Source: CAKSQL01 sp045649415
Lineage (GTDB): Bacteria > Bacillota > Clostridia > UBA1381
NCBI GenBank assembly: GCA_045649415.1
Contig: JAZRPY010000029.1
Span: 1-11,968, forward strand
Direction: 5' to 3'
Length of the DNA: 11,968 nucleotides
The notes beneath the pieces were generated by a model that worked only from the letters and a program-made list of their open reading frames with translations, made no database searches and was not told where the DNA came from. A program made the translations under genes and the position numbers. Positions 11,911-11,968 of this stretch are shown here, piece by piece. The stretch's first letter is position 1, and every line of letters starts with the position of its first letter.

Positions 11911-11943
11911 AGACATTTTTCATTGTCGAAAATGTCTCTTTTT
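11911..11943. terminator. Bidirectional terminator next to cluster 2
   Basis: AGACATTTT (11911-11919) pairs with AAAATGTCT (11929-11937), followed by CTTTTT on the plus strand and preceded by a run of A, so it can work in both directions. The last 25 bases of the window show nothing identifiable. Confidence 0.75.
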
Positions 11944-11968
11944 CTGGAAGAGCCGAATGGTTTAGATG

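Overview
The window looks like chromosomal DNA of a low-GC Gram-positive anaerobe of the Clostridia (Oscillospirales/Ruminococcaceae-like is my best guess). Support: HPr kinase/phosphorylase, a 62-residue zinc-ribbon L28, GGAGG ribosome binding sites, consensus sigma-A promoters, many stem-T-run terminators, and C-terminal remnants of a clostridial NADH peroxidase (reverse rubrerythrin). No species is claimed.

Left third (1-4000), accessory DNA. The window opens in the last ~47 codons of a membrane protein. Two copies of the extreme 3' end of a reverse-rubrerythrin gene lie at 481-537 and 3947-4000, with no upstream part of that gene beside either. They share an exact 23-bp direct repeat (484-506, 3947-3969); identity drops abruptly on both sides. 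The 3463-bp unit between them carries three minus-strand genes: a short HTH-like protein (possibly frameshifted), a secreted S-layer-homology (SLH) surface protein, and a small serine recombinase. I read this as a small integrative element at the 3' end of the peroxidase gene, probably stacked against another element to the left. This is the most interesting part of the window.

Middle (4000-10290), core genome. rpmB (L28, minus) stands divergent from the group hprK-rsmA-XRE regulator. Then come a stand-alone GMP synthase ATP-pyrophosphatase subunit (no glutaminase domain), a COG2426-type small membrane protein, and an NCS2 purine permease. The last three have their own promoters and terminators. 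hprK links the region to carbon control, rsmA and rpmB to ribosomes, and the GMP synthase and permease to purine supply.

Right end (10290-11968), variable DNA. A membrane-protein ORF without a credible start is cut off at its 5' end by a perfect 18-bp-stem terminator. A lipoprotein gene follows, flanked by two elaborate multi-hairpin clusters. Each cluster is a series of short hairpins with different stems, joined by near-identical linkers and closed by an outer stem of about 11 bp. These look like modular intergenic repeat elements or structured RNAs and are the second main point of interest.
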